This document shows positions 37,078 through 45,216 of a DNA stretch of 64,000 bases, piece after piece; positions within the stretch are counted from its first letter, which is position 1, and the number at the start of each line of letters is the position of its first letter. The stretch is from Planotetraspora thailandica (GTDB taxonomy: Bacteria > Actinomycetota > Actinomycetes > Streptosporangiales > Streptosporangiaceae). Position numbers and translations under genes: made by a program. Location of the stretch: positions 1 to 64,000 of the forward strand of contig NZ_BOOR01000002.1 in NCBI RefSeq assembly GCF_016863335.1, given 5' to 3'. The notes below the pieces were generated by a model. That model worked only from the letters and a program-made list of their open reading frames with translations. It was not told the origin of the DNA and did not search any database.

Positions 37078-37857
37078 GTGAGTCGTAAGCCGCTGATCGC
37101 CGGCAACTGGAAGATGAACCTCAACCATTTCGAGGCCATCAACCTGGTGCAGAAGCTGGCCTTCTCGCTGACCGACAAGGACTTCGACAAGGTCGACGTC
37201 GCGGTGATCCCGCCGTTCACCGATCTGCGCAGCGTGCAGACGCTGGTCGACGGTGACAAGCTCCGGATCGTGTACGGCGGGCAGGACCTGTCTCCGCACG
37301 ACTCGGGCGCCTATACGGGCGACATCTCCGGGGCGATGCTCGCGAAGCTCGGATGCACGTTCGTGCTCGTCGGGCATTCGGAGCGGCGGCAGTATCACCA
37401 CGAGGACGACGCGCTCTGCAACGTCAAGGTCAAGGCGGCCTACCGGCACTCGGTCACGCCGATCCTGTGCGTGGGCGAGAGGCTGGAGATCCGCAAGGAG
37501 GACCGCCACGTCGAGCACACCCTGTCGCAGATCGACGGGGCGCTCGACGGCATCACGGCCGAGCAGGCCAAGTCGCTTGTGGTGGCGTACGAGCCGGTTT
37601 GGGCGATCGGCACCGGTGAGGTCGCCACCCGGGCGGACGCGCAGGAGGTCTGCGGAGCGATCCGCAAACGACTCGCCGAGGTATATGGGGACGAGGTGGC
37701 CGCCGCGGTCCGTATCCTTTACGGAGGTTCGGTCAAGGCGGACAACATCGCCGGGATCATGGCGGAGCCCGACATCGACGGCGCCCTCGTTGGGGGAGCC
37801 AGCCTCGACCAGGCAGAATTCGTTAAGATCTGCCGTTTTGGGGAGATGCCTGGCTAG
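37078..37857 (+). CDS. tpiA: Triosephosphate isomerase
   Basis: 259 residues, a TIM barrel. Catalytic residues are Lys12 (AGNWKMN), His100 (LVGHSERRQ) and Glu172 ([11 protein letters not shown]), with the phosphate-binding YGGSVKADN and LVGGASLD at the end. It interconverts dihydroxyacetone phosphate and glyceraldehyde 3-phosphate. GTG 37078 immediately follows the pgk TAG and uses the CTGGAGG in the pgk 3' end as ribosome site. Confidence 0.97.
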   Translation: MSRKPLIAGNWKMNLNHFEAINLVQKLAFSLTDKDFDKVDVAVIPPFTDLRSVQTLVDGDKLRIVYGGQDLSPHDSGAYTGDISGAMLAKLGCTFVLVGHSERRQYHHEDDALCNVKVKAAYRHSVTPILCVGERLEIRKEDRHVEHTLSQIDGALDGITAEQAKSLVVAYEPVWAIGTGEVATRADAQEVCGAIRKRLAEVYGDEVAAAVRILYGGSVKADNIAGIMAEPDIDGALVGGASLDQAEFVKICRFGEMPG

Positions 37858-37969
37858 CTGAGCCGTTTAGGGGGTACGAGTTGACAGCACGTCGTACCCT
37901 CATAGAGCAAGATTGAATCATCACGCCGCTGGCGTCATGTACACGCCCGTAACTAGGAACAGGTCTACG

Positions 37970-38200
37970 GTGACAATCGGAATCTCCATCGCCCTCATCC
38001 TGTCGAGTGCTCTGATGGTGCTGCTCGTCCTGCTCCACAAGGGCAAGGGCGGCGGTCTCTCGGATCTGTTCGGCGGAGGCTTCACGTCGTCCTTCGGCGG
38101 ATCCTCTGTGGTGGAACGAAACCTGGACCGGCTCACCATCATCACGGGCGTGATCTGGTTCGTCTGCATCATCGCGCTGGGTCTGCTGCTGAAGCCGTAG
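37970..38200 (+). CDS. secG: Preprotein translocase subunit SecG
   Basis: 76 residues with two membrane helices (IGISIALILSSALMVLLVLL and LTIITGVIWFVCIIALGLLL) joined by the conserved loop HKGKGGGLSDLFGGGFTSS. It is part of SecYEG. GTG 37970 with AGGAACAGGT upstream gives the usual actinobacterial length; an ATG at 37937 would add 11 polar residues. The position after tpiA and before rbpA is conserved in many actinomycetes. Confidence 0.92.
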   Translation: MTIGISIALILSSALMVLLVLLHKGKGGGLSDLFGGGFTSSFGGSSVVERNLDRLTIITGVIWFVCIIALGLLLKP

Positions 38201-38271
38201 GGGTTCCCCGCGCAGCGTGACCTGGATTCACCTCCCCGTGTCCCCGGGGCGATCGAGCAAGGAGTTCATCC

Positions 38272-38619
38272 GTGGGTAGTGGCAACGCGATCCGTGGCAG
38301 CCGAGTCGGTGCCGGCCCCATGGGGGAGGCTGAGCGTGGCGAGGCGGCCCCCCGAGTGCGGGTCTCGTTCTGGTGCGCCAACATGCACGAGACGCGGCCG
38401 AGCTTTGCCAGCGATGCGGCCGTCCCCGAGTTCTGGGACTGCCCTCGGTGTGGATTGCCGGCCGGTCAGGATGAGTCCAGCCCGCCTGCTCCGCCGCGGA
38501 ACGAGCCGTACAAGACGCACCTCGCGTACGTGAAGGAGCGCCGCAGCGACAAGGACGGGGCGCAGATCCTCGCCGAGGCGCTCGAGCGCCTGCGCACCTC
38601 GTCCCGTCCGATCTACTAG
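38272..38619 (+). CDS. rbpA: RNA polymerase-binding protein RbpA
   Basis: 115 residues. VRVSFWCANMHETRPSFA and PEFWDCPRCGLPAG form the RbpA core domain with its conserved Cys residues; the basic linker and C-terminal HLAYVKERRSDKDGAQILAE form the sigma-interaction domain. RbpA stabilises the RNA polymerase-sigma (SigA/HrdB) open complex in actinobacteria. GTG 38272 is preceded by CAAGGAG. A near-perfect hairpin follows. Confidence 0.95.
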   Translation: MGSGNAIRGSRVGAGPMGEAERGEAAPRVRVSFWCANMHETRPSFASDAAVPEFWDCPRCGLPAGQDESSPPAPPRNEPYKTHLAYVKERRSDKDGAQILAEALERLRTSSRPIY

Positions 38620-38641
38620 TCGTACGGCACGGCCTGTTCAG

Positions 38642-38671
38642 AGGTCCCCGCGGCGATCGCCGTGGGGACCT
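38642..38671 (+). terminator. Terminator after rbpA
   Basis: Arms of AGGTCCCCGCGGC and the complementary GCCGTGGGGACCT form a 13-bp stem (one G-T pair) with a 4-nt GATC loop, then TTCTG. It begins 22 bp after the rbpA stop and sits in the 188-bp gap before the convergent amidohydrolase. Confidence 0.8.
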
Positions 38672-38807
38672 TCTGCGTCTGCCGGGCCTGGTGATCTTCA
38701 GAACGTCAACAACGGGCCCGGCCGGAACGGGTTCCGTGCTGGTCACCGTCGCCTCCGCGGCAGGGACCGGCTCGCCGGGGTTGCCCTACGTGTACGTGTG
38801 AGCTCGC

Positions 38808-40412
38808 TCAGCCGTACACCTGCTCGCCGTCGACGAAGGTCATCGTGGCGCGGGTGGTCCAGATGTCGGCCGGCTCGATCGTGAAGGGATCGCGGTCGAG
38901 CACGACCAGATCGGCGGGGCGGCCCTCCTCGATCACTCCGGCCGGTGATCCGTTCAGCCAGGCCGAGCCGGCCGTGTAGGCCGTCATCACGGTTCGCAGG
39001 TCGATGCTCTGCCCGGGCAGGAAGGGTGTCTGCGCGGTCGGGTAGGAGGCGTGCACCGACCCGCCCGGCTCCGTACGGTTGACCGCCACGTGCATGCCCT
39101 GGATCGGGTCGGCCGACGACACCGGCCAGTCGGAGCCGGCCGCCAGTCGCGTGCCGTGCCGTACGAGATCGGCGAAGGGGTACTGCCACGAGGAGCGCTC
39201 GTCGCCCAGGAAGGGGATGCACAACTCGTCCATCTGGGCGTGGTGGGTGGCCCACAGCGGCTGGAGGTTCGCGGTGACGCCGAGCGCGGCGAATCGGGGC
39301 ACGTCCTGCGGCGTGATGATCTGCAGGTGGGCGACGTGGTGCCGGTTCTCCGGGTCGGTACCGGAAAGGGCGTCCAGGGCCTCCCGTACGGCACGCTCCC
39401 CGATGGCGTGGAAATGCACCTGGAACCCGAGGGAGTCGAGCTCGCGGACGTAGCCCTTGAGCAGCTCCGGGTCGACGTAGGACAACCCGGTGCCGCCGCA
39501 CCGGCAGTAGGGCTCGATGACGGCCGCGGTGAAGTTCTCGGCGATGCCGTCCTGCATGATCTTCACGGCGGAGGCGCGGAACCGGTCGAGCCCCTCGGCC
39601 TTCGCCCGGCGATCGACGAGGTCGGCGATCTGCTCGGCGCCGCGGGTCCGCTCCCACCAAAGGGCGCCCACCACGCGCGCCTTCAGGCGGCCGGAGGCGG
39701 CGGCGCCGATGTAGGTGGACAGGTTGTCGTCGGACCCGGCGTAGGAGCCGACGATCGCGTCCTGCCAGCCGGTGATTCCGAGCGAGAAGAGATGAGCCTG
39801 GGCGTCGAGGAGGGCGGCGTCGGCGTCGGCCGCGGTCGGGCGGGGCGTGAGCAGGCCCACCAGGTCCATGGCGCCCTCGTGGAGGACACCGCTGGGCGTG
39901 CCGTCGGCGTCACGCTCGATGCGGCCGTCGGCGGGGTCGGGAGTGTCCTTGGTGATCCCGGCGATCTCCAGTGCGCGGGTGTTGACCCATGCGGCATGGT
40001 GGTCACGCTGGATCAGGTACACCGGCCGGTCGAGGAAGTCGATCTGGGACCGGTGGGGGAGGCCGCCGGGGAAGGCCGACATGTCCCAGCCGCCGCCGTC
40101 GATCCATTCCTTATCCGGAAATTTCGCGGCATAGTCGACGATTTTGCCGATGTAGGCGTCGAGGCCGTATATCTCGGACAACTCGCATTTTGCGCGCTCC
40201 AGGCCGGCCTGGACGGGGTGGATGTGCGCGTCGGTGAACCCGGGGGTCAGCAGGCCGCCGCCGAGGTCGACGGGCTCGGCCTTGGGCGAGAGCCGTACGA
40301 GGTCGGCTTCGGGGCCGGTCGCGGCGATGCGGCCGTCGCGGACGAGGACCGCCTCGGCGAAGCCGCCCGGGGTGAAGGCCCTGCCGCCGCGGAAGATGAT
40401 GTCGATGCTCAC
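38808..40412 (-). CDS. YtcJ-like amidohydrolase family protein
   Basis: 534 residues. Metal ligands are FTDAHIHP near residue 60, VHFHAIGERAV and HHVAHLQI in the middle, and AAGSDWPVSSADP near the end; the composite beta-sandwich is IIFRGGRAFTPGG plus EGRPADLVVLDRDPF. These mark the amidohydrolase-3 (YtcJ) branch, whose substrates are mostly unknown. The GTG start at 40412 overlaps the stop of a micro-ORF of the 53-bp repeat array by GTGA, so translation may be coupled to it. AGAAGGGC lies 12 nt upstream of the GTG. Confidence 0.85.
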   Translation of the reverse strand: MSIDIIFRGGRAFTPGGFAEAVLVRDGRIAATGPEADLVRLSPKAEPVDLGGGLLTPGFTDAHIHPVQAGLERAKCELSEIYGLDAYIGKIVDYAAKFPDKEWIDGGGWDMSAFPGGLPHRSQIDFLDRPVYLIQRDHHAAWVNTRALEIAGITKDTPDPADGRIERDADGTPSGVLHEGAMDLVGLLTPRPTAADADAALLDAQAHLFSLGITGWQDAIVGSYAGSDDNLSTYIGAAASGRLKARVVGALWWERTRGAEQIADLVDRRAKAEGLDRFRASAVKIMQDGIAENFTAAVIEPYCRCGGTGLSYVDPELLKGYVRELDSLGFQVHFHAIGERAVREALDALSGTDPENRHHVAHLQIITPQDVPRFAALGVTANLQPLWATHHAQMDELCIPFLGDERSSWQYPFADLVRHGTRLAAGSDWPVSSADPIQGMHVAVNRTEPGGSVHASYPTAQTPFLPGQSIDLRTVMTAYTAGSAWLNGSPAGVIEEGRPADLVVLDRDPFTIEPADIWTTRATMTFVDGEQVYG

Positions 40413-40447
40413 AGGACTGCTGCCCTTCTGGGTGGTGCGAACTGCAT
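40409..40447 (-). other. Third micro-ORF of array A, overlaps amidohydrolase start
   Basis: ATG at 40447, 12 codons (MQFAPPRRAAVL), TGA at 40411-40409. The last four bases (GTGA) contain the amidohydrolase GTG. It begins in the leftmost repeat core and departs from the 16-codon pattern after MQ. No ribosome site is visible before the ATG, so translation is a hypothesis. Confidence 0.3.
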
Positions 40448-40449
40448 GA

Positions 40450-40500
40450 TCACGAATCGGGTTTCCTCAGGTCAGGGTAGCTTGGGCCGAACTTCTGCAT
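40450..40500 (-). other. Second micro-ORF of array A (16 codons)
   Basis: Encodes MQKFGPSYPDLRKPDS and then TGA. Two bases (TC) separate this TGA from the next ATG. It shares MQKFG, DL and the basic-Pro end with the other units. Whether it is translated is unknown. Confidence 0.3.
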
Positions 40501-40502
40501 GA

Positions 40503-40553
40503 TCACGGAATGGGTCGGCGCAGGTCATCGGCCGGATCGCCGAAGTTCTGCAT
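40503..40553 (-). other. First micro-ORF of array A (16 codons)
   Basis: Encodes MQNFGDPADDLRRPIP and then TGA. It starts 34 nt after the stop of the FAD oxidoreductase gene on the same strand. Same layout as the units of array B. No ribosome site is visible. Confidence 0.3.
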
Positions 40554-40587
40554 GATCACGCCCAAGGGGGGGTGGGGGGCTGGGGGG

Positions 40588-41979
40588 TCAGTGGCCGGTG
40601 ATCTTGTTGGCGATCTTGGCGAGGGTGGAGGTCTTGGTCATCCCCCTGCTCTCGCGGGCGTCGGCCAGGCGGTACAGGCGGTACATCGAGTGCACGCCGA
40701 GCCAGCGCAGCGGCTCGGGCTCCCACGACCGCACCCGGCGGTCCACCCATGGCAGGCCGGTCAGCTCGCTGTCCCGCCTGAGCACGAGATCACACAATGT
40801 GCGCCCCGCCAGGTTGGTGGTGGTCACGCCGTGGCCGGTGTACCCGCCGGCCCAGCCGAGGCCGGTCGTGTGGTCGACGTGCACGGTCGCGCACCAGTCG
40901 CGCGGCACGCCCAGCACACCCGACCAGGCGTGCGCCACCGAGGACGAGGCGACCGACGGGAAGAACGAGACCAGCAGGTCCCACAACGCGTCGACCGTCC
41001 AGGTGTGCGTGAGCCCCCGCTCGTTGACCTTCGAGCCGAACAGGTACGGCTTGCCCCGCCCGCCGAAGGCGATGCGGTCGTCGGCGGTCCGCTGGGCGTA
41101 CATGTAGTAGTGCGCCATGTCGCCGAGCAGTTCGCGCTTCGCCCAGCCGATGGTCTCCCACACCTCCTCGGGCAGGGGCTCCGTCACGATCATCGAGCTG
41201 TTCATGGGAAGCCAGTCGCGGTGGTGGCCGGGGAGGTTCGCCGTGAACCCCTCGGTGCAGCGCAGCACGTAGGGGGCCGTCACCGTGCCGTACGGCGTGA
41301 CCGCGCCGCCGCCGACGATCCGTGTCACCGGGGTCCCCTCGAAGATCTCCACCCCCAGATCCCGTACGGCCCGCGCCAGCCCGCGCACGAGTTTGGCGGG
41401 CTGGATTCTCGCGCAGTGAGGGCTCCACGTCGCGGAGAGGGCGCCGTCCACCCGGAGGCGCTCGTTCATCTCGCCGGGCGACAGCAGGCGCACATCCTCC
41501 TCGTCCCAGCCCCATTCCCGCTGCCAGGCCAGGTCGTCCCGCAGCCGGCCGGCCTGGGCCGCCGACCTGGCCACGGTGGTGATGCCGCCCTTGACGATGT
41601 CGGCCTCGACGCCCTCCTCGGCCGCCACCCGGATGACCTCGTCGACGGCCGCGAACATCGCGCGCTGCAGGCGCCTGGCGGCGTCCGGGCCGTGGGTCTT
41701 CGCATAACGCTCCGGGTCGCCGGCCAGTGCGCCCGTCAGCCAGCCGCCGTTGCGCCCCGACGCCCCGAACCCGGCGAACTCCTTCTCCAGCACCACGACC
41801 TTGAGGGAGGGTTGCGCCTTCTTGAGGTAATAGGCGGTCCACAGGCCCGTGTACCCCGCGCCCACGATGGCCACGTCGGCCTCGCGATCTCCGTCGAGGG
41901 GGTTTCCCGGCGTGGGGAGGGAGCGATACCAGAACGACACATCACCGTTGACGAAGCCGGGCGAAAGCGGAGCACTCAT
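40588..41979 (-). CDS. FAD-dependent oxidoreductase (DAO / PuuB-like)
   Basis: 463 residues. The N-terminal FAD-binding motif is ADVAIVGAGYTGLWTAYYLK, followed by GFGASGRNGGW, typical of the DAO/gamma-glutamylputrescine oxidase branch. The C-terminal GWAGGYTGHGVTTTNLAGRT closes the FAD site. It likely oxidises an amine or amino acid; the substrate is not deducible. ATG 41979 (MSAPLSPGFVNGDVSFWYRS) is preceded by AGGA; ATG 41988 would add three residues. It is divergent from the ACT-GNAT gene and followed on its strand by array A and the amidohydrolase. Confidence 0.87.
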   Translation of the reverse strand: MSAPLSPGFVNGDVSFWYRSLPTPGNPLDGDREADVAIVGAGYTGLWTAYYLKKAQPSLKVVVLEKEFAGFGASGRNGGWLTGALAGDPERYAKTHGPDAARRLQRAMFAAVDEVIRVAAEEGVEADIVKGGITTVARSAAQAGRLRDDLAWQREWGWDEEDVRLLSPGEMNERLRVDGALSATWSPHCARIQPAKLVRGLARAVRDLGVEIFEGTPVTRIVGGGAVTPYGTVTAPYVLRCTEGFTANLPGHHRDWLPMNSSMIVTEPLPEEVWETIGWAKRELLGDMAHYYMYAQRTADDRIAFGGRGKPYLFGSKVNERGLTHTWTVDALWDLLVSFFPSVASSSVAHAWSGVLGVPRDWCATVHVDHTTGLGWAGGYTGHGVTTTNLAGRTLCDLVLRRDSELTGLPWVDRRVRSWEPEPLRWLGVHSMYRLYRLADARESRGMTKTSTLAKIANKITGH

Positions 41980-42171
41980 GGTGCACATCCTGCTATATCC
42001 GTTCTGGCATCTACATCCCACAACGGAAGTCGTTGGCGAATCGCGATGAGCGTGCCGAGAACATCAGTGATATACGAGTAAATCAACCCGAAACGGATGG
42101 CTCACTGTTATGTAGCAATCGCGTAACAGAACTCATGCACCCTGGTCTCAGCAACGGAGGGAGCGGCACCA

Positions 42172-43230
42172 ATGGGGTTCTGGCGGGTACGGACGACGGT
42201 CGACGAGCGGCCGGGGCGGCTGGCCGCCCTCACGGCGGCGCTGGCGGAGAAGGGCGGGAACATCCTCGGCCTGTCCGTCCAGCCCGACGCCGACGGCACC
42301 GTCGACGAGTTCGTGACGGAGATCCCCGCCTCGCCCGATGTGGTGCGTGAGGCGCTTGAGGCGGCGGGGGGCCGCAGGGTCCAGGTCGTCCCGGCGACGG
42401 CGCACGAACTCACCGACGAGCCCACGCGGGCGCTGCTGCTGGCCGCGCGGCTGCGTTCCATGCCCTGGCGGCTGCCCGAGGTCGTGGGCGAACTGCTGCG
42501 CGCCGACGACGCCCGCTGGATCTACGGGGCCGACCCGGCCCGCCCGCGCCCCGACGCCGAGCAGGGCGAGCTTCCCGACCCGACGTTGCTGATCGTTCCG
42601 GTCGCTCCGCGCCGTGCGATCCGGCTGCGCCGCGCCGGCCTTCCGTTCACGCTGACCGAGGCCGCCCGGGCCGCCGCGCTTGTACGGCTCGCGCAGCCGC
42701 CCGCCGAGCCCGTTCCCGCCGAGGGTCCCCTGCGGCTCGAAGACGGCGAGGAGGTGCTGATCAGGCCGCTCACGTCGCTCTACCGCGAGGCTCTGCGCGA
42801 CCTGCACGAGCGCTGCTCGCCGGAGACGCGGCGGTTCCGCTACTTCACGTCGATGCCGACGCTGCCCCCCAGGGTGTTCGACCGGCTCTGCGACCGTACG
42901 CGCGGCCATTCGCTGGTGGCCGGAAACGACGGCCAGGTGGTGGCCGTGGCCTCGCTCATGTTCACTCCCGACCCGGGCATCGCCGAGATCGCCTTCCTCG
43001 TGGAGGACCGCTGGCAGGGCAAGGGGCTCGGCACGGCGATGGCCCGGATGCTCATGCAGGAGGCCCGCGATCTCGGCTTCGCCGAGGTCAGGGCGACCCT
43101 CCTTTTCGACAACACCCGTATGCGCAGGCTTCTGGCCTCCCTCGGCGCCACGCTCTCCCACACCGAGGACCCCGGTGTGATGGAGGCGCGCATCGCCGTA
43201 GGGGCGATGGCGGCGGCCTCCCCGAGCTGA
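42172..43230 (+). CDS. ACT-GNAT fusion, amino-acid-regulated acetyltransferase (AAPatA-like)
   Basis: 352 residues. An N-terminal ACT domain (about 3-75; WRVRTTVDERPGRLAALTAA, then GGNILGLSVQPDADGTVDE) is joined through a helical linker to a C-terminal GNAT domain (about 195-345) with the acetyl-CoA loop EDRWQGKGLGTAMARMLM. Actinobacterial ACT-GNAT proteins of this layout are protein lysine acetyltransferases controlled by amino acids such as Asn or Cys. The ligand here cannot be read from sequence. CGGAGGGAGCGG precedes the ATG. A long hairpin follows the stop. Confidence 0.87.
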   Translation: MGFWRVRTTVDERPGRLAALTAALAEKGGNILGLSVQPDADGTVDEFVTEIPASPDVVREALEAAGGRRVQVVPATAHELTDEPTRALLLAARLRSMPWRLPEVVGELLRADDARWIYGADPARPRPDAEQGELPDPTLLIVPVAPRRAIRLRRAGLPFTLTEAARAAALVRLAQPPAEPVPAEGPLRLEDGEEVLIRPLTSLYREALRDLHERCSPETRRFRYFTSMPTLPPRVFDRLCDRTRGHSLVAGNDGQVVAVASLMFTPDPGIAEIAFLVEDRWQGKGLGTAMARMLMQEARDLGFAEVRATLLFDNTRMRRLLASLGATLSHTEDPGVMEARIAVGAMAAASPS

Positions 43231-43241
43231 TCCGTCACAGT

Positions 43242-43289
43242 GGTCGTCCTGGCCCGGTGAGGCTCAGGGAACGCCGGGCCGGGATGACC
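43242..43289. terminator. Long bidirectional hairpin
   Basis: GGTCGTCCTGGCCCGG (43242-43257) pairs with CCGGGCCGGGATGACC (43274-43289), 16 bp including two G-T pairs, with a 16-nt loop. It lies between the convergent ACT-GNAT and Clp-N stops. Confidence 0.75.
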
Positions 43290-43316
43290 GACACGGTGTG
43301 ATCGACATCGTGGCCG

Positions 43317-43973
43317 TCATGCGGAGGGGGGCCCGCCTGCCACGTCCTCCGGAGGTGGCGGGGTGCTTCGTGCGCCGGGTTCCGGCTCCGGTACGGCGGG
43401 CGTGTCCGGGGCGGGCGGCACGTTCATCGCGTCCAGCCGCCTTTCGATGCGGTCCACGGACTCCTGCAGCCGGTCGAGCCTGGCCGTGATGGACAGCCCG
43501 CCGGCGACGAAGCCCCCCGGCCGGCCCCACTCCTCGCGTCGGAACCGGCTCTCTTCGAGGATCTTCGCCCGGATCCTGCCGAGGTCGGCGCCGGACGCGG
43601 CCAGAGCCTGAGCGCCCAGGCCCTCGCCCTCCCGGAGCAGCCCGAGGAGGATGTGCTCGGTGCCGATGTGGGCGTGGCGCAGGGTCAGGGATTCGCGGAG
43701 CGACAGTTCGAGCACCTTCTTGGCGCGCGGCGTGAAGTTGAGGTGGCCGCCCGGGCTTCCCGAGCCTCGAGGGGCCAGCCGTTCGACGGCCGCGCGCAGC
43801 GACTCCAGGTCGAGCCCCTCCTCGCGCAGGAGCTTTCCCGCGGCACCTTCGTTCTCGCGGATCAGCCCGAGCAGGACGTGCTCGGTGCCGATGCGCTGAT
43901 GGCCGAGCTTCTTCGCCTCCTCCTGTGCGAGGAGCACGATGCGGCGGGCGCGGTCGGTGAAGCGTTCGAACAC
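43317..43973 (-). CDS. Stand-alone Clp N-domain protein (ClpC-like, no AAA+ module)
   Basis: 218 residues. It starts FERFTDRARRIVLLAQEEAK, the ClpC N-domain opening, with both Clp repeats (LGHQRIGTEHVLLGLIREN and LRHAHIGTEHILLGLLREGE), then a short amphipathic helix (TARLDRLQESVDRIERRLDA) and a Pro-rich tail. It lacks the ATPase modules, so it cannot unfold substrates itself. By analogy with mycobacterial ClpC2 it may bind Clp substrates or N-domain ligands as a decoy or adaptor. GTG 43973 is preceded by GGACGGAGG. It is divergent from the coiled-coil gene. Confidence 0.85.
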   Translation of the reverse strand: MFERFTDRARRIVLLAQEEAKKLGHQRIGTEHVLLGLIRENEGAAGKLLREEGLDLESLRAAVERLAPRGSGSPGGHLNFTPRAKKVLELSLRESLTLRHAHIGTEHILLGLLREGEGLGAQALAASGADLGRIRAKILEESRFRREEWGRPGGFVAGGLSITARLDRLQESVDRIERRLDAMNVPPAPDTPAVPEPEPGARSTPPPPEDVAGGPPSA

Positions 43974-44158
43974 GAAAGCCTCCGTCCTTGGCGGTGCTTC
44001 CACTATGCGCCGGCATCCCGGTCCGGCGGCATCGCCGGGCACGTGAGATGCCGTTTTCCCGCCTGCCGTACGGGTTGTGGTGCGCGGCGGCCGGACTCCA
44101 TGGCGTGTTCCTCGCGGACGGGTGGACGGCGGGCACGGCGGCGGGTACTGGTGGAGCC

Positions 44159-45043
44159 ATGGACCTCGACGGGGCGGCCGACCGCCTGTACGGCCTGCCG
44201 CCGGGAGAGTTCGTCGCCGCGCGCGACGCCTTGGCGAAGGAGGCCAAGGCCGCGGAGGACGCCGGGCTCGCCCGGCAGATCGCCGCGCTGCGCCGGCCCA
44301 CGGTCGTCGGCTGGGCCGTCAACCAGGCGAGCCGCCGCCATCCGGACGAACTGGATGACCTGCTCGACGTGGGGGCGCGGCTCCGCGACGCGTGGCAGCG
44401 GCAGGACGCCGGGGAGCTGGCCGCGCTCACCCGGGAGAGATCGGCGGCGACGGCCCGGCTCACCAGGCTGATCCGGCAGGACGCCGAGGAGAGCGGCCAG
44501 CCGCTCACAGGTGCGGCGGCCACCGAGATCGAGCAGACCCTCGACGCCGCGGTGGTGGACGAGACCGCCGCGGAGCAGGTACGGCAGGGCCGGCTGGTAC
44601 GAGGCCTCAGCTACAGCGGGTTCGCCCCCGCGCCTGCGGCCACGAAGGCCCGGCCGTCCCCGAAGGCGCGTGAGGCGAAGAAGGGGGCCTCCCGTACGCA
44701 CGAACGCGCGGCGGAGCGGCAGGCGGCCGAGCGCCGCCGCCGGGAGCTGGACCGGGCCCTCGCCGACGCCCGGCGCGCCGCGGAGGAGGCGGAGGAGGGC
44801 CACGCCGCCTGGGAGGCCGAGTTGGCTCAGGCCGTACAGGATCGCGACTCGCTGGCGGAGGACGTCGCCGAGTTGGCGGGCAGGCTGGCCGCGGCGAAGG
44901 ACAGGCTGGAGGCGGCCGGGCACCGGCTGGACGTCGCCAGGCGGGAGGAGGGCCGGGCGCGCCGGGCCGCGGAGGCCGCGCGTGCCCGCGCCGGCACGGC
45001 GGAGGCGGCGGTCAGGGACGCACCGTCGATCACGGAGGCATAG
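44159..45043 (+). CDS. Coiled-coil protein, conserved hypothetical
   Basis: 294 residues. The N-terminal 140 include DRLYGLPPGEFVAARDALAK and IAALRRPTVVGWAVNQASRR, a pattern I have seen in uncharacterised actinomycete proteins. From about 165 to 285 it is highly charged and predicted coiled coil (ERQAAERRRRELDRALADAR, AELAGRLAAAKDRLEAAGHR). There is no signal or membrane segment. ATG 44159 has GGTGGAGCC directly before it. No function can be assigned. It is head-to-head with the Clp-N gene. Confidence 0.72.
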   Translation: MDLDGAADRLYGLPPGEFVAARDALAKEAKAAEDAGLARQIAALRRPTVVGWAVNQASRRHPDELDDLLDVGARLRDAWQRQDAGELAALTRERSAATARLTRLIRQDAEESGQPLTGAAATEIEQTLDAAVVDETAAEQVRQGRLVRGLSYSGFAPAPAATKARPSPKAREAKKGASRTHERAAERQAAERRRRELDRALADARRAAEEAEEGHAAWEAELAQAVQDRDSLAEDVAELAGRLAAAKDRLEAAGHRLDVARREEGRARRAAEAARARAGTAEAAVRDAPSITEA

Positions 45044-45216
45044 CCGTTCTACGCCCGCTGTCCGCGGACGTCCGCGCCGGCGGGGCTCCGGACAGGTCGG
45101 TGAGATGTGGGCAGCAGGGCCACCTGCGTAAAGCGCTGACCTTGGTGTATTCCTCCGTGAATGGCCTCCGGGGGAAGACAGCGGACGTGGTCCCGGGCTA
45201 GCCTGAGTTCATCAGA

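Larger units (their letters stand above)
40443..40571. repeat. 53-bp-period intergenic repeat array A
   Basis: The 12-mer TGCATGATCACG occurs at 40443, 40496 and 40549, exactly 53 bp apart. Between copies, CAGGTC and CCGAA(C/G)TTC are fixed and a 13-bp segment is variable. The right end runs into CCCAAGGGGG, matching the right end of array B. It fills the 175-bp gap between the start of the amidohydrolase and the stop of the FAD oxidoreductase genes. The spacers resemble one another, so it is not CRISPR. I know of no named repeat family that fits. Confidence 0.85.

Noticed and set aside
40443-40571. CRISPR array
   Set aside because: Repeats are only 12 bp in the strict sense, spacers share conserved internal blocks, there are three copies, and no cas genes are near.
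42078-42127. GlnR-type operator before the FAD oxidoreductase / ACT-GNAT pair
   Set aside because: GAAAC, CTCAC and GTAAC-like half-sites occur, but spacing and order do not fit the GTnAC-n6-GnAAC pattern.
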